A DNA stretch of 64,000 nucleotides. Source: Erythroxylum novogranatense. Its lineage: Eukaryota; Streptophyta; Magnoliopsida; Malpighiales; Erythroxylaceae. The notes below the pieces were generated by a model that saw nothing but the letters and a program-made list of their open reading frames with translations, had not been told where the DNA came from and did not search any database. Shown piece after piece: positions 35,230-45,802 of this stretch. Numbering within the stretch: the first letter of the stretch is position 1; every line of letters begins with the position of its first letter. Location of the stretch: the NCBI GenBank assembly GCA_029891385.1, contig CM057234.1, positions 28,382,350 to 28,446,349 on the forward strand, read 5' to 3'. Position numbers and translations under genes: made by a program.

Positions 35230-36610
35230 TTTTAGTCATTATTTTGATATTTGTTTAGCATTCTAATCACGAAGCTGATATCAAGTGTCGTGCATGCTTG
35301 CAAATACATCAGATTGCTAACAATAGAAGCATATATAATAGATTTCATTTGTTTATGTTTCACATCATTCGTTAGATATTGTGTGAGACTAAATTTATCC
35401 TTTTTTATTTCAAATAAATTCTTGCTGAATATTTGTTCATATTAAATCTCTTAAGAATTCTTTTGACATATTCTTTTCAAGACAATCCTACTAGTCTTTG
35501 GGATTTATCTTAGAATATTGAAATTCTTATCACATATGACGCCTCTCTTATATCTTTTATATCAAAGTTCTCATAGAGAAAATATTTGGTCTTATACAAT
35601 ATGTCCAAATCATTAGTAGTAAGTAAAATTATTATCAATATATAGAACTAGAAATATAAACTTACTTCTAGTGATCTTTCAAGAGATATAATGATCAACA
35701 ATATTTTCTTAAAAATCAAAGGATATTATGATATCATTAAGATTAATTTACCATTATTGGAAAGCTTGTTTAAGTGTATATGTCGATTTCTTAAGTTTAC
35801 ACCCTATGTGTCCTTTTCGTTCTACAAGAAAACCTTTTAGCTTAATCCATATAAACTTCTTCATCAAAATCACCATTTAGAAAAGGCAATTTTTATATTG
35901 ACTTGATGTGATTCTAAATCAAATTGAGTCAGCAGTGCCATAATTATTCTTAACGAGTCTATTTTTGAGACAGGTAAACAATTCTCTTTATAATTAATAC
36001 CATCCTTTTGAGTATAACCTTTAACAACAAGTTTAGCTTTACATTGTTTAATATTACCATTCGAGTCACGCTTGATTTTAAAGATCCATTTGCATCCAAC
36101 TAGTTTAAAACTTTCTGGTAAACAACAAAGTCTTAGACATTGTGTTATTCCATTTAATTTAAGTCATTTTTTATAGCATCAATCCATTTATCAAACTTGT
36201 CACTTTCTATGGTTTGTGAAAACAAAACACGATCCTTATTAGTGCCATAATCAAATTCTAACTCTTACAAATAAACCATATAGTCATATGAAATAACTAA
36301 TCTCCTTATTTTTACAGTTTTATTCAAAGTTATTCCATGTGGTTCATTTATGTCAATTTCTTGTAAGTTAGTTTCTTTATGAGGTGTTTCATCCAAATGT
36401 GTCCAGGATCCTTTCATTCTTCCAATATCAAGATTGTATTTGGTATAGATGTGGATACTAGAACATTTATAGGTAATGGAATATACCCTTATTTGACTAA
36501 TTTTACCATTTTTTTCCAACAATTCTTGGATTATGGTTTAGATAATAAAACTTGTATCCTTTAGATTTCTCTGGGTAACTAATAAAGTAATCACTAACAA
36601 TGTTCTTCAT
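35230..36610 (-). pseudogene. Ty1/copia polyprotein remnant (RT region), left part of copia-B
   Basis: Aligns by eye with the reverse-transcriptase region of the copia element at 57930-59340 on the same strand. Shared blocks include ccatccttttgagtataacc and the K..FKIKRDSNG-type sequence near 36000-36120, the YVDD-region counterpart at 35560-35680, and SYG.Y-like flank at 36265-36320. Highly decayed, with many stops and indels. Interrupted at about 36610 by hAT-2 and continued at about 42713. Confidence 0.7.
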
Positions 36611-36829
36611 TTAAATGCTCCTACGGAAACCGCAGATGCAGGCTAAAGTAAATGGTTCCGGTTTGAATTAGGACGATGTAGGCCGATTTCGTCGATCTCG
36701 GCCGATTTCGGTTTGTGACTACCGATACCGCAATACCGGTACATTTCGGGACCAATCCGTAAACTTAAAATATTTGAGGGACTAAATTGAAAATAAAATT
36801 TTTTACCTAATTTTATCTACCCCGTCCCC

Positions 36830-37140
36830 GAGCCCCGAATTTTCCAGATCTAGATCTAGTTTCTCTTCTCTCCTTCGGTCTCTCCTTCCTCCTCCTCACA
36901 TCGCCGCTGCCGTCCTCCCTCCTCTCATTGCAGTGTCTTGCTCGCCTCCCTCAGTCGCCCGGCTCCTCCTCGCTCGGGCTTCAGGTTCTTCTTTGGTCTC
37001 CTCTCTCTCTCCCACGCCGCGCCTCCTCTCTTCTCCGGTGTCTCGCCTCGCCGCTCGCCTCTCGTCTCGCCGTCTCCTCCTCACCGCCTCCTCCTCGCCG
37101 CCTCTCCTCCTCGCCTCCTCATTGTCATGCGTCAACCTCA
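36830..37140 (+). promoter_or_regulatory. GC/CT-rich leader of the hAT-2 transcription unit
   Basis: A pyrimidine- and CpG-rich block (repeats of ctcctc, cgcctc, ctcgccg) unlike the AT-rich surroundings. It looks like a plant 5' UTR/core promoter: it lies upstream of a 2.5-kb non-coding stretch that ends in an acceptor (tttctgtacag, 39689-39699) just before the transposase ATG at 39704. The open frames here, in several registers and on both strands, arise from low complexity and are not called as genes. Confidence 0.4.
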
Positions 37141-38237
37141 CCAAGACCCGATTGTGTTTGGCTTTTGGGTGTATGTTTTTATTTTGTTTTCATGTTTCAT
37201 GGAATTTTGAAGTTGATTGTGCCTGTGATTGTGTTGTTGAGTTGTTGAATGATGGAAAATCGTAAAGGTTGCTTCGGGTTTCGGCTGGAATGAGGAAAAA
37301 AATTTGAATTTGTTTGAATGTTGAACAGTTGAAGGCTCAAGGAGTTGAGTTGATTTCATTGTTGAAGACTTGAAGGAAGGTTTGATTGAAGTTGAAGTTG
37401 AACTTGAAGTGTTGAACCGATGATATTGAAATTGAAAATAAATTGTGGCTTTTGTGATTTTGTCATTTTGCCTTGTGGAAGTTGAACTTGAACCGATTGT
37501 GTTAAATTGAAATTGATTGGTGATTGATTATTATTGGTCTGATTGGAAATTAAGTTTGGAATGGTGAATTTGGTGATTGTGATTTAGTATTTTAGTAGAT
37601 TTATGAAATTAAAATTGAATTGTTGAATTATTGTGAATGAGATTGAATTTGACTATTTGAGTTTGTGCAATTGAAATTGAGTTTGATAATTAAAATCAAA
37701 ACAACATTTAAATCAAATTGTAAAATTGACAATCAATTGATCAAATGTGAAATTAATAATTAAATGTAAAATTGTTAAATTGATAATTAAAATTGACAAT
37801 CATTAATTGACACATTTTAATATTTGTTAAATGGTCATTAATTTTTAATATTTGGGTATTGAATATTGATAAATAATTAGTTAAGTATAAAATTATGGAA
37901 TTAGAAATTAATAATAATTTGATTGTAGTTAATAATGATAGTATTTGTTTATTTGAGTATTAGTTTTAGCTAGGTAAATAATTAATTGTTCCTAAAAAGT
38001 TAAAAGATGTTGACTTTAATGGAATGGCAATATATATGTGGGGAATTATAAAATTTTAAATTGGTAATGTTTTGAAATTGTGATTTGTGAATATGATGTA
38101 TACTTGTAGATTCCAATTTATACTTATAATGTCGATTAAGAATTATAAAAGCATCATATATATTTAAGAATGAAATATAAAATGGTGTATATAATATTAT
38201 GGTGTGTTAGAAATAGAATTATGAATGTTTTGTGTTA

Positions 38238-38497
38238 ATTAGGATCGGAAATTGTTGGATATTGAATGGAATTATGATTGTTTTGTAATTGTTAGGATTG
38301 AGAATTGTTGTAAATGGAATGAATGAAAATTGAATTGTGATTGTTTTGTAATTGTTAGGATTGAGAATTGTTAGAAATGGAATGAATAGAAATTGAATTG
38401 TGATTGTTTTGTAATTGTTAGGATTGGGAATTGTTGGAAATGTAATGAATGGAAATTGAATTGTGATTGTTTTGTAATTGTTAGGATTGGAAATTGT
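38238..38497 (+). repeat. Minisatellite, about 64-bp unit, about four copies
   Basis: The phrase gattgttttgtaattgttagg recurs at about 64-bp spacing (near 38278, 38340, 38403, 38467) with ggaatgaatg.aaattgaatt between copies. It adjoins the pentamer array and shares its ATTG-rich composition, suggesting the simple array grew out of it. Confidence 0.8.
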
Positions 38498-39612
38498 TGG
38501 GAATTGGATTGAATTGGATTGGATTGGATTGCATTGAATTGGATTGCATTGAATTGGATTGAATTGGATTGAATTGGATTGAATTGGATTGAATTGGATT
38601 TGATTGAATTGGATTGAATTAGAATTGAATTGGAATTGGAATTGAATTGAATTGAATTGGAATTAGAATTGATTGAATTGGAATTGGATTGAATTAAATT
38701 GGATCGAATTGAGTTGGATTGAATTGAATTGGATTGCATTGGATTGAATTGGATTGGATTGGATTGAATTGAATTGAATTCGATTGGATTGGATTGGATT
38801 GGATTGAATTGAATTGTAATGAATTGGATTGGATTGGATTGGATTGAATTGAATTAAATTGGATTGAATTGGATTAGATTGAATTGGATTGGATTGGATT
38901 GGATTGGAATGGAATTGAATTGAATTGAATTGAATTGGATTGGATTGGAATTGAATTGAATTGGAATGTAATGAATGGAATTAGATTGGATTGAATTGAA
39001 TTTAATTGGATTGAATTGGATTGGATTGGAATTGAATTGAATTGAATGTAATGAATGGAATTGGATTGGATTGAATTGGATTGGATTGGAATTGGAATTG
39101 ATTGAATTGTATTGGATTGAATTGGACTGGATTGAATTGAATTGAATTGGATTGAATTGAATTGGATTGGATTGGATTGGATTGAATTGAATTGAATTGG
39201 ATTGGATTGGAATTGAATTGAATTGGAATGGAATGAATGGAATTGAATTAGATTGGATTGGATTGGATTGGATTGGATTGAATTGAATTAGAATTGAATT
39301 GGAATTGAAATTGGATTGGATTGGATTGGATTAGATTGGATTGGATTGAATTGAATTGAATTAGATTGGATTGGAATTGAATTGAATTGGAATGGAATTA
39401 ATGGAATTGAATTGGATTGGATTGGATTGGATTGAATTGGATTGAATTATAATTGAATTTGAATTGAATTGGATTGAATTGAAATGGAATTGGAATTGAT
39501 TGAATTATATTGGATTGAATTGGATTGGATTGAATTGAATTGGATTGGATTTGATTGAATTGAATTTGATTGGATTGAATTGAATTGGATTGAATTGAAT
39601 TGAATTGAATCG
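38498..39612 (+). repeat. Pentanucleotide array (GGATT/GAATT), about 1.1 kb
   Basis: Almost uninterrupted alternation of GGATT and GAATT pentamers, with scattered variants (gcatt, gtatt, agatt) and higher-order blocks such as ggaatgtaatgaatgg, recurring near 38960, 39045 and 39220. It sits in the inferred 5' intron of the hAT-2 transposase. The long open frames on the minus strand here, rich in Gln/Ser/Asn/Ile, are by-products of the 5-bp periodicity. Confidence 0.95.
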
Positions 39613-39703
39613 TTATATATGTTGAATGTTTTGAATTGTTAGCTTTGTGCATATTGTCATTGTGTACTGAAATTATGTGTTATTTATTTTTCTGTACAGA
39701 TAA

Positions 39704-42097
39704 ATGGAAGGAAGTTCAAATACTCACGATCAACCTAGTTCAGGAAGATACAGTGATCCAGCTTGGGCTCATGCTGGTGTGGTTCCTGGTCAAAAGAATC
39801 ATACCATTTGCTTGTTTTGTAACAAGCATTTGAAAGGTGGAGGAATCACCCGATTGAAAAGACATTTAGCTGGGGTTAAAGGAGATGTGGAAGCGTGTAA
39901 AAAAGTAAGTCATGATGTGAAGTGGCAGATGAAGACATTGCTTGATGAACATCAATTTGAGAAAGATTGAAGGGAAAGATTGAATCTTGAAATTGGTAGT
40001 GGAAGTTCATTTCCCGATTTTCGTGGTGATTATGGAGATGTTCAATGTGGAAGTGGTAGTGGTAGTGGTAGTGGTACTGGTAGTGTTCCATCTCAGTTTC
40101 AGGATCCTGTACAATCTGAAGTGAGGAAGAGAAGAAGGCAGCTGCCTGGTTTCTTTGCACCACGAATAACTCCTGGAGCCCAACCTTCAATTCGTAGTGC
40201 AATGTAGACAAGAGATGCGGCTCACAATGTGGATATGGCAGTAGCTAGATGGTGGTATGATACAGGTTCGTCATTTAATGCTTCTCAATCATATTATTAT
40301 CAACCTATGATAGATGCCATAGCCTCTTATGGTCCAGGATACAAAGGGCCATCGGTTGATGACTTAAGAGGTAAACTTTTGAGTTGTGCTGTGTCTGAAA
40401 TGAGAGCTTATTTGGCTTAAAGAAGAGTGAATTGGAGTATTAATGGATGCTCAATTATGTGTGATGGTTGGACCAATAGGAGACAAGAGCCTATCATAAA
40501 TTTTTTGGTTTATTGTTTTAATGGCTCTATGTTTTTAAAATTGATTGATGCATCTGGCCTGATTAGAAATGCTGATACTTTGTTTGGGATATTTGATCAA
40601 GTTGTGAATGAAGTAGGGGTGGAAAACATTGTTCAGTTTATTACTGATAATGATTCCGCTTATAAAACGGCAGGACAAAGGTTGCAGAGAACCTATAATT
40701 CATTTTTTTGGACTCCTTGTGTTGCACATTGCATTGACTTAATACTGGAGGATATAGGAAATCCTAGGTATTTTCCTGTTTTTGATGAGACCATGCAGAA
40801 GGCAAAGAAGGTGACAAATTTTATTTATAATCGTGCATGGGTTTTAAATTTGATGAGAAGGGAATTTACCAATGGTAGGAATTTGTGTCGTCCTGCTGTG
40901 ACAAGATTTGCAATAAATTTCTTATCACTTCAGTATTTTCTTTTGTTGAGGAAGGAGTTAAGGCAAATGTTTACAAGTGATAAGTGAGTAACCTCCCAGC
41001 ATGCTAGGTCTAATGCTGGAATGGAGGTTTGTAGTATCATACTGGAAGATAGGAAATTTTGGTCGGCATGTCAATTCGTTATCCGGGTTTGTGAGCCTTT
41101 GGTGAGGGTGCTTCGGTTGGCTGATAGTGAAGAAAAGCCAACAATGGGTTATATTTTTGATGCTATAGAGAGCAACTAAGCAATCAAGGCGAATCAAACA
41201 TAAGCCTTCTTTATACGAGCCATATATCTCAATCATTAATGAGAGAAGGAGAAGACAACTTTCTTCTCCATTGTTTGTAGCTGGGGCATTTTTGAATCCC
41301 AGTGTGTATTTTAGACTAGATGTTGAAAAGCAAGCTGAAGTTAGTAGAGGGATGCTTATGACAATTACAACAATTGTTCCTCATGACTCAATGCAAATTG
41401 CTTTAACCACACAAATGAAGGCTTATAAGTACTCTTATGGAGATTTTGGAATGTCGGTCGCTATTCAACAAAGAGGACTTCTTTCTCCAGGTATTACTTA
41501 TTTCCTATTTCTTATTTGTTGAAATTTATTTATCACTTTTTTTGTTTATAACACTACTTTTGTTTTCTTATAACTTGCAGTTGCTTGATGGGATTTTTTC
41601 GGATGTAGTGTTCCAGATTTGAGAAAGTTTGCAATTCAAATTTTAAGTCAATGTGTGAGTGCAACTGGGTGTGAACGAAATTGGAGCACATTTGAATTTA
41701 TCCATTCCAAGAAAAGGAATAGATTGGAGCATAAGATGTTGAATGACTTGGTTTTTGTTTGTTACAATTTAAAGCTTCGGGAAAGATATGTTATTTTCAT
41801 TATTAATTTTTATATAATTTCTTATAATTTTCTAATAATTAAATGTAATTGTTTACTAGGACTCTTAGTAGCACAAGTTGTTCAAATGATCCAATTGCGA
41901 TTGATAATATTGATATTTTGACGGATTGAGTTTCTGAAGAACCCAATTTGGTTGATGTGAGTGATTTGAATGTGGAAGATGATCTTGGATGGGAAATCAT
42001 TGACATGTCATTTGGTGCATTAAATTTGAATGATGACGATGAAGCTCCTCTCAATGATGAGGATTTTGTACCAAATGATCGATTAGGTCAGTCTTGA
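39704..42097 (+). pseudogene. hAT transposase (BED finger, DUF659, hAT dimerisation), hAT-2
   Basis: One recognisable gene broken by point mutations. ATG at 39704 is preceded by a good acceptor. The N-terminal BED-type zinc finger has ICLFCNKHLKGG then RLKRHLAG. The DUF659-like region has CSIMCDGWTNRRQE at 40450-40491, TDNDSAYKTAG, and CVAHCIDLILEDIGNPRYFP ending at about 40774. The hAT dimerisation motif, CVSATGCERNWSTFEFIHSK, is at 41653-41712, followed by an acidic tail. An intron (41491-41580) separates the last two. In-frame stops lie at 39968, 40205, 40418, 40985, 41177 and 41201; there is a frameshift near 41210 and another stop near 41927. The stops at 40205 and 41927 correspond to Gln and Trp codons in hAT-1, consistent with C-to-T or G-to-A decay. 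Inactive. Confidence 0.85.
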
Positions 42098-42712
42098 TTC
42101 AATGGTATCTGCCCATTGATGATTGAACTTCGTGTTTTATTTTTCCTCTTCTTTTAATTTTACTTGTATTTGATCATTGATGTTTATGTTAAATTATATG
42201 TATGTAATGTAAATGTAATATTTTGTTTCAGTTCAACTTCTACTTGATTGCTTATTCGTCATCAACCTTTTGTATTATTTTTTATCGGATGTTTTGAATC
42301 TTTTGATGTAAATATGTAATATTATTTATTATAATGATGAAATTGTATGATTGTAATATTTTAAATGCTTTGTATTATTCTTAGTTTTATAATTGTATGA
42401 TGATGATTGTCTTTATTTATATTAATTGTGGTTATTATTTATATGTAAAATATTTAAAATTATTGTTATTTCAAATTATATGTCATTATTATTTATTATT
42501 AAGATTTTTAAAGTATGGTTGATATAAACGATAAACTAGTAAAGTATACTGATAGTTGTATAATATATCAATATGGACTATTTTGCAATTTTAAAAAGTT
42601 TAGGACTATTTTATAAATTTAAAAATATCCTGAAAGCAGTCTAGTATCGAATCGATACCGATAGCTGCTCGAGCCAATCTGCACCGAGTCCGATGCACGT
42701 ATTCATAACATT

Positions 42713-43128
42713 AATCACTAACTGTTCGAGAATCTAATTTCCTTTCATGTAGATTATAAATTCATTCTTCTACTCGATAACTTTAAACATACAGGTGCCT
42801 TATGCTAGGTTTCTTTCCAATTTATAACTCAAAAGGAGTTTTAGGGATTGCCTTACTAGGAATCCTATTTAACAAATACATAGCAATTTTAGGGTAATGA
42901 GGATTTAGTTATCATACTACTAATCATATCCATTAATTTCTTATTACACGTTTCTACCAAACCATTTTGTTGAAGTGTACTTGGCATAGTATACTATACA
43001 CAACTGCCATGTTTGTTAAGAAACTTCGCAAATGGACTTGAACATTGTCTTGATTCATTATACTTTCCATAATATTTACAACCTCTATCAGATCTTATAA
43101 TTTTTACTTTTTTATCTGCTTGCTTTTT
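42713..43128 (-). pseudogene. Ty1/copia integrase remnant, right part of copia-B
   Basis: Parallels 59320-59730 of copia-A on the same strand. Blocks include the counterpart of TPYELWTGRKPS (about 42815-42850), the LLNRIPNKA-like segment (42850-42880), and VKIIRSDRGCKYYGKYNESRQCSSPFAKFLNKHGSC (43010-43110, written here in parts of a longer match). Stops and indels are present. Cut at 43128 by an LTR fragment. Confidence 0.7.
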
Positions 43129-43250
43129 TGTAGCACCCCACTCTCGCAAGACCCAAACTCTACATCGATGGGTGATATTCGGGTCCGTGCCTCGCAAGAG
43201 TGGCGTGCTCGATCACGTAGCCAGTCAAAAACTCAGTATAATAGTTAGAA
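43129..43250 (+). repeat. LTR-end fragment related to the solo LTR at 8623-11883
   Basis: Begins TGTAGCACCCCACTCTCG, the same 18 bases as the inverted right end of the solo LTR, and stays alignable for about 110 bp (GTGATAT.CG.GT.CGT.C.TCGCAA, then CAGTCAAAA). Only this terminal piece survives; the rest was lost where hAT-3 sequence begins at about 43250. Its TG start abuts copia-B integrase, so it marks an insertion point. Confidence 0.75.
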
Positions 43251-44876
43251 GGGTGGTGTATTGAAAGGTGAGTTCATACAAATGAGATGTGTTGCACACA
43301 TCTTAGGTTTAATTGTGAAAGAGGGGCTATTAGAATTGGGTGATTCAATCATTAGGATTCGCAATGCAGTGAAATATGTTCGGTCTTCTCCTGCTAGAAT
43401 GACAAAGTTCAAGTCTTGTATAGAAAAAGAGAAAATAGACAGCAAGAGTATTGTTTGTCTGGATGTTGAAACAAGATGGAATTCTACTTATTTAATGTTA
43501 GAGTCAGCTTTAAAATTTCAAAAAGCATTTGATTTATTGGAGAGTCAAGATTTCTAAGTATGTTGAAGACCTTTCTGAAAAGAAGAATAGCAGAGGTGAG
43601 AATAAAAATAATGAGTACATGAAAGAAATTTTTGGCATTGGGATGGTTATTTCAAAGAGATGTGGACTTGGTGATTTTAGTGCAAGAAACATGGCTTTGA
43701 GGAAGAAGAAGAAGCATGATAAGTATTGGAGAGATGTTAATATCAACTGCATGTTGTTTATTGCTGTCGTTCTCGATCCACATTGCAAATTGAAGTATTT
43801 GAACTTTGTGATTGGTAAAGCATATGATGATGTCAAATCTGAGCAATTATGTGAAAAAGTAAAAATTACTTTAGATTTGATGTTTGATTTCTACCGATCC
43901 TCCATGTCTTTTCCTGTTGCACAATCAAGCGTCCAATCTCAAGCTTCAAGTGATATGGAAGTTGATAACGTTAAGGATGTTGCAGCATTTTTGGATAATA
44001 TTTTTGAAGAGCAGGAGGCTAGTCAAGCAAGTGGGGAAACCAAAAGTGAGCTAGATAAATATTTAGCTGAAGATTGTGAACCTAAAGATAAGACTTTCAA
44101 TATCTTGAGTTGGTGGAAATTAAATTATGCTAAGTATCCAGTGCTTGCTTCAATGGCTCGAGATGTCTTAGCTATGCCTGTATCTATTGTTGCATCTGAG
44201 TCGGCTTTTAGTACAGGAGGTCGAGTGCATGATTCATTTCGTAGCTCTCTTACTCCAAAGATGATGGAGGCTCTTGTTTGTGGACAGGATTGGATGAGAA
44301 AATCACAAGGTTCTATTTACGTGGAAGAGATACTTGAAGAACTTGAGCAAATTGAATCAGGTAATATAATTTACTTTATCTTGTTTTAATATACAAATAA
44401 ATAAAAAATTCTTTTTTCAATTAAAAAAGAAATAACTAGTCTAACTCTTTTTATTCTTTATTTTCTATAGATGTGGCTTCATGTATAACAGTGGATCATC
44501 CTACCATCCTATTCGAAGAATAATTGTTTAATAATTTATCTCTTTTTTCTAGTGTGGATCTTTTATAAGACGTTGTTTGACTTATTTTTACTTTGCTTGG
44601 GTTTAACATAGTGAATTAATCTTTGATAGATTTTATATGCATACTTTTATGAATAATTTGTATATGTTTTTACCAAATATTTTTATAATTTTTTGTCATA
44701 AATATTGATATGAATAGGTTCTGGTTACCCTGATAACCGAACCTGAAAATAGGTTAACCGATCCTATAGGTTTTTTAGGTTCAGATTCAGGTTCATGAAA
44801 TTATCGAACCTGACATTCAGGTTCAGGTTTAGGTTAGTTATGAACGGGTCAGGTTACCCTATCATGAACACCCCTA
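43251..44876 (+). pseudogene. hAT transposase of the RICESLEEPER/DAYSLEEPER type, 5'-truncated (hAT-3)
   Basis: Open from 43261 with MRCVAHILGLIVKEGL, a hAT catalytic-core segment. It continues after a frameshift at about 43545 in a second long frame to 44389. Landmarks are LDVETRWNSTYLML (43461-43502), FIAVVLDPHCKLKYL, ELDKYLAED, FNILSWWKLNYAKYPVLASM (44097-44156), and the dimerisation motif SIVASESAFSTGGR...SSLTP (44191-44256). The BED finger and N-terminal core are missing. A sequence rich in aggttcaggtt-type repeats (44715-44860) leads to ..ATGAACACCCCTA at 44876, the inverse of the common hAT terminus TAGGGGTGTTCAT. It abuts a gypsy LTR there. Confidence 0.8.
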
Positions 44877-45802
44877 CTTAACATTCTAGATCCTATCATC
44901 GACTGGTATTCCAATTTTATACAATAATAAAACTAAAAATAAATAGGAAATGCAATATAAATGGATGATGGGAGGCAAGGATGTCTGGAAACCCCTAATC
45001 TTGAAAGTACGTCGAGTTAGTCTTTTCTCCTCTTCTCTCTTCCTTCTTCTCTTCCTCTATCTCTTGATGATTCCTCTCTAGGGTTTCTCAAGGTAGTTGA
45101 TGCAAAAGCTCCTCTGCCTCTTTTTGTTGATATTTAAATATCCAATTGTATTTTGGATAACTCCAGGATTTTTCAGGGCCCTAAAGGTCCAAAAATTCCT
45201 CAAAACTTGACGTTCTTGAGTGTTTACACATCTGCCCTATGCAGGCCACGATCGTGAGCCACATCAGAGCCTTCTATCATGATCATGGCATGCAGGCCAC
45301 GGTCGTGGGCCACATCCGACCCTTTTTTCCCGATCATGATATGTAGGTCACGGTCGTGGGCCGTTCCTTACACTTCTGTCACGATCGTGGCATGCAGGCC
45401 ATGATTGTGGTGAATGCCACGATCGTGGGCTAACTTTGGTGTTTTTTTTATGATTGTCGACCATTCCTTGCACTTCTATCATGATCGTGGCATGCATGCC
45501 ACAATTGTGGGCTAACTCTGGTGCTTTTGTCACGATCGTGACCTGACATGCCATTATTGTGGGCTGTTGTTTCGACCCGAAATTGTCTAAACTCTTTCAT
45601 TCTTTAATGTTGTCCCCAAATTAAGATACCTCAAAAACATAATATTTAAGCTCAAAGACTTGTACTAACCCATAAAACACTTAAGACCTACATAATTAGC
45701 AAACTAACACAATTCTAACATAAACACATACTAAATGATTGAATTAATAGTTAAACACATATCAAATTAAGCCTTAAAATACAATGCAATTTACACTTAT
45801 CA
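44877..45802 (-). repeat. 3' LTR of the gypsy element (truncated, 926 bp)
   Basis: Aligns with 53266-53985 of the right LTR (shared blocks tattccaatt.tata, atggatgatgg.aggca, cttcctctatctct.gatgattcctctctagg) and ends in the same ..TTTACACTTATCA. The outer part matching 52546-53265 is missing; hAT-3 ends exactly at the break. It is longer than the corresponding part of the right LTR because of an expanded CACGATCGTG array. Confidence 0.85.
45238..45565. repeat. Degenerate palindromic CACGATCGTG array in the LTR
   Basis: About ten copies of CACGATCGTGG or one-base variants (CACGGTCGTGG, ATGATCATGG, ATGATTGTGG) spaced mostly 25-45 bp apart. Linkers such as GCATGCAGGCC, GGGCCACATC and CACTTCTGTCACG also repeat. 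The matching part of the other LTR (53638-53735) has only about four copies. Confidence 0.85.

Larger units (their letters stand above)
36611..42712 (+). mobile_element. hAT element (hAT-2), about 6.1 kb, inserted in copia-B
   Basis: Copia-B sequence stops at about 36610 and resumes at about 42713; between them lies a hAT transposase with long leader and trailer. Both ends are GC-richer with CGAT/CCGATACCG-type motifs (36650-36750; 42640-42705), but I could not align clean terminal inverted repeats. Left and right copia flanks overlap by about 25-30 bp around a taatcactaac motif, more than the 8-bp hAT target duplication. The exact ends are therefore uncertain by tens of bases. Same family as hAT-1. 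Confidence 0.6.

Noticed and set aside
36896..37265. Overlapping open frames of 82-110 aa on both strands
   Set aside because: Low-complexity CT/CG-rich leader keeps many frames open; Arg/Ser/Leu-rich products without family likeness.
38371..39652. Two minus-strand open frames rich in Gln/Ser/Asn/Ile over the pentamer array
   Set aside because: They follow from the 5-bp repeat, which lacks stops in some frames; no start context or domain.
39876..40211. 111-aa minus-strand frame opposite the hAT transposase
   Set aside because: His/Tyr-rich shadow of the GGTAGT repeats in the coding strand.
42994..43197. 67-aa minus-strand frame
   Set aside because: Chimera of copia integrase and LTR fragment; not a gene.
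45238..45565. CRISPR-like spaced repeats
   Set aside because: Eukaryotic LTR context; repeats are degenerate and linkers also repeat, so this is a minisatellite.
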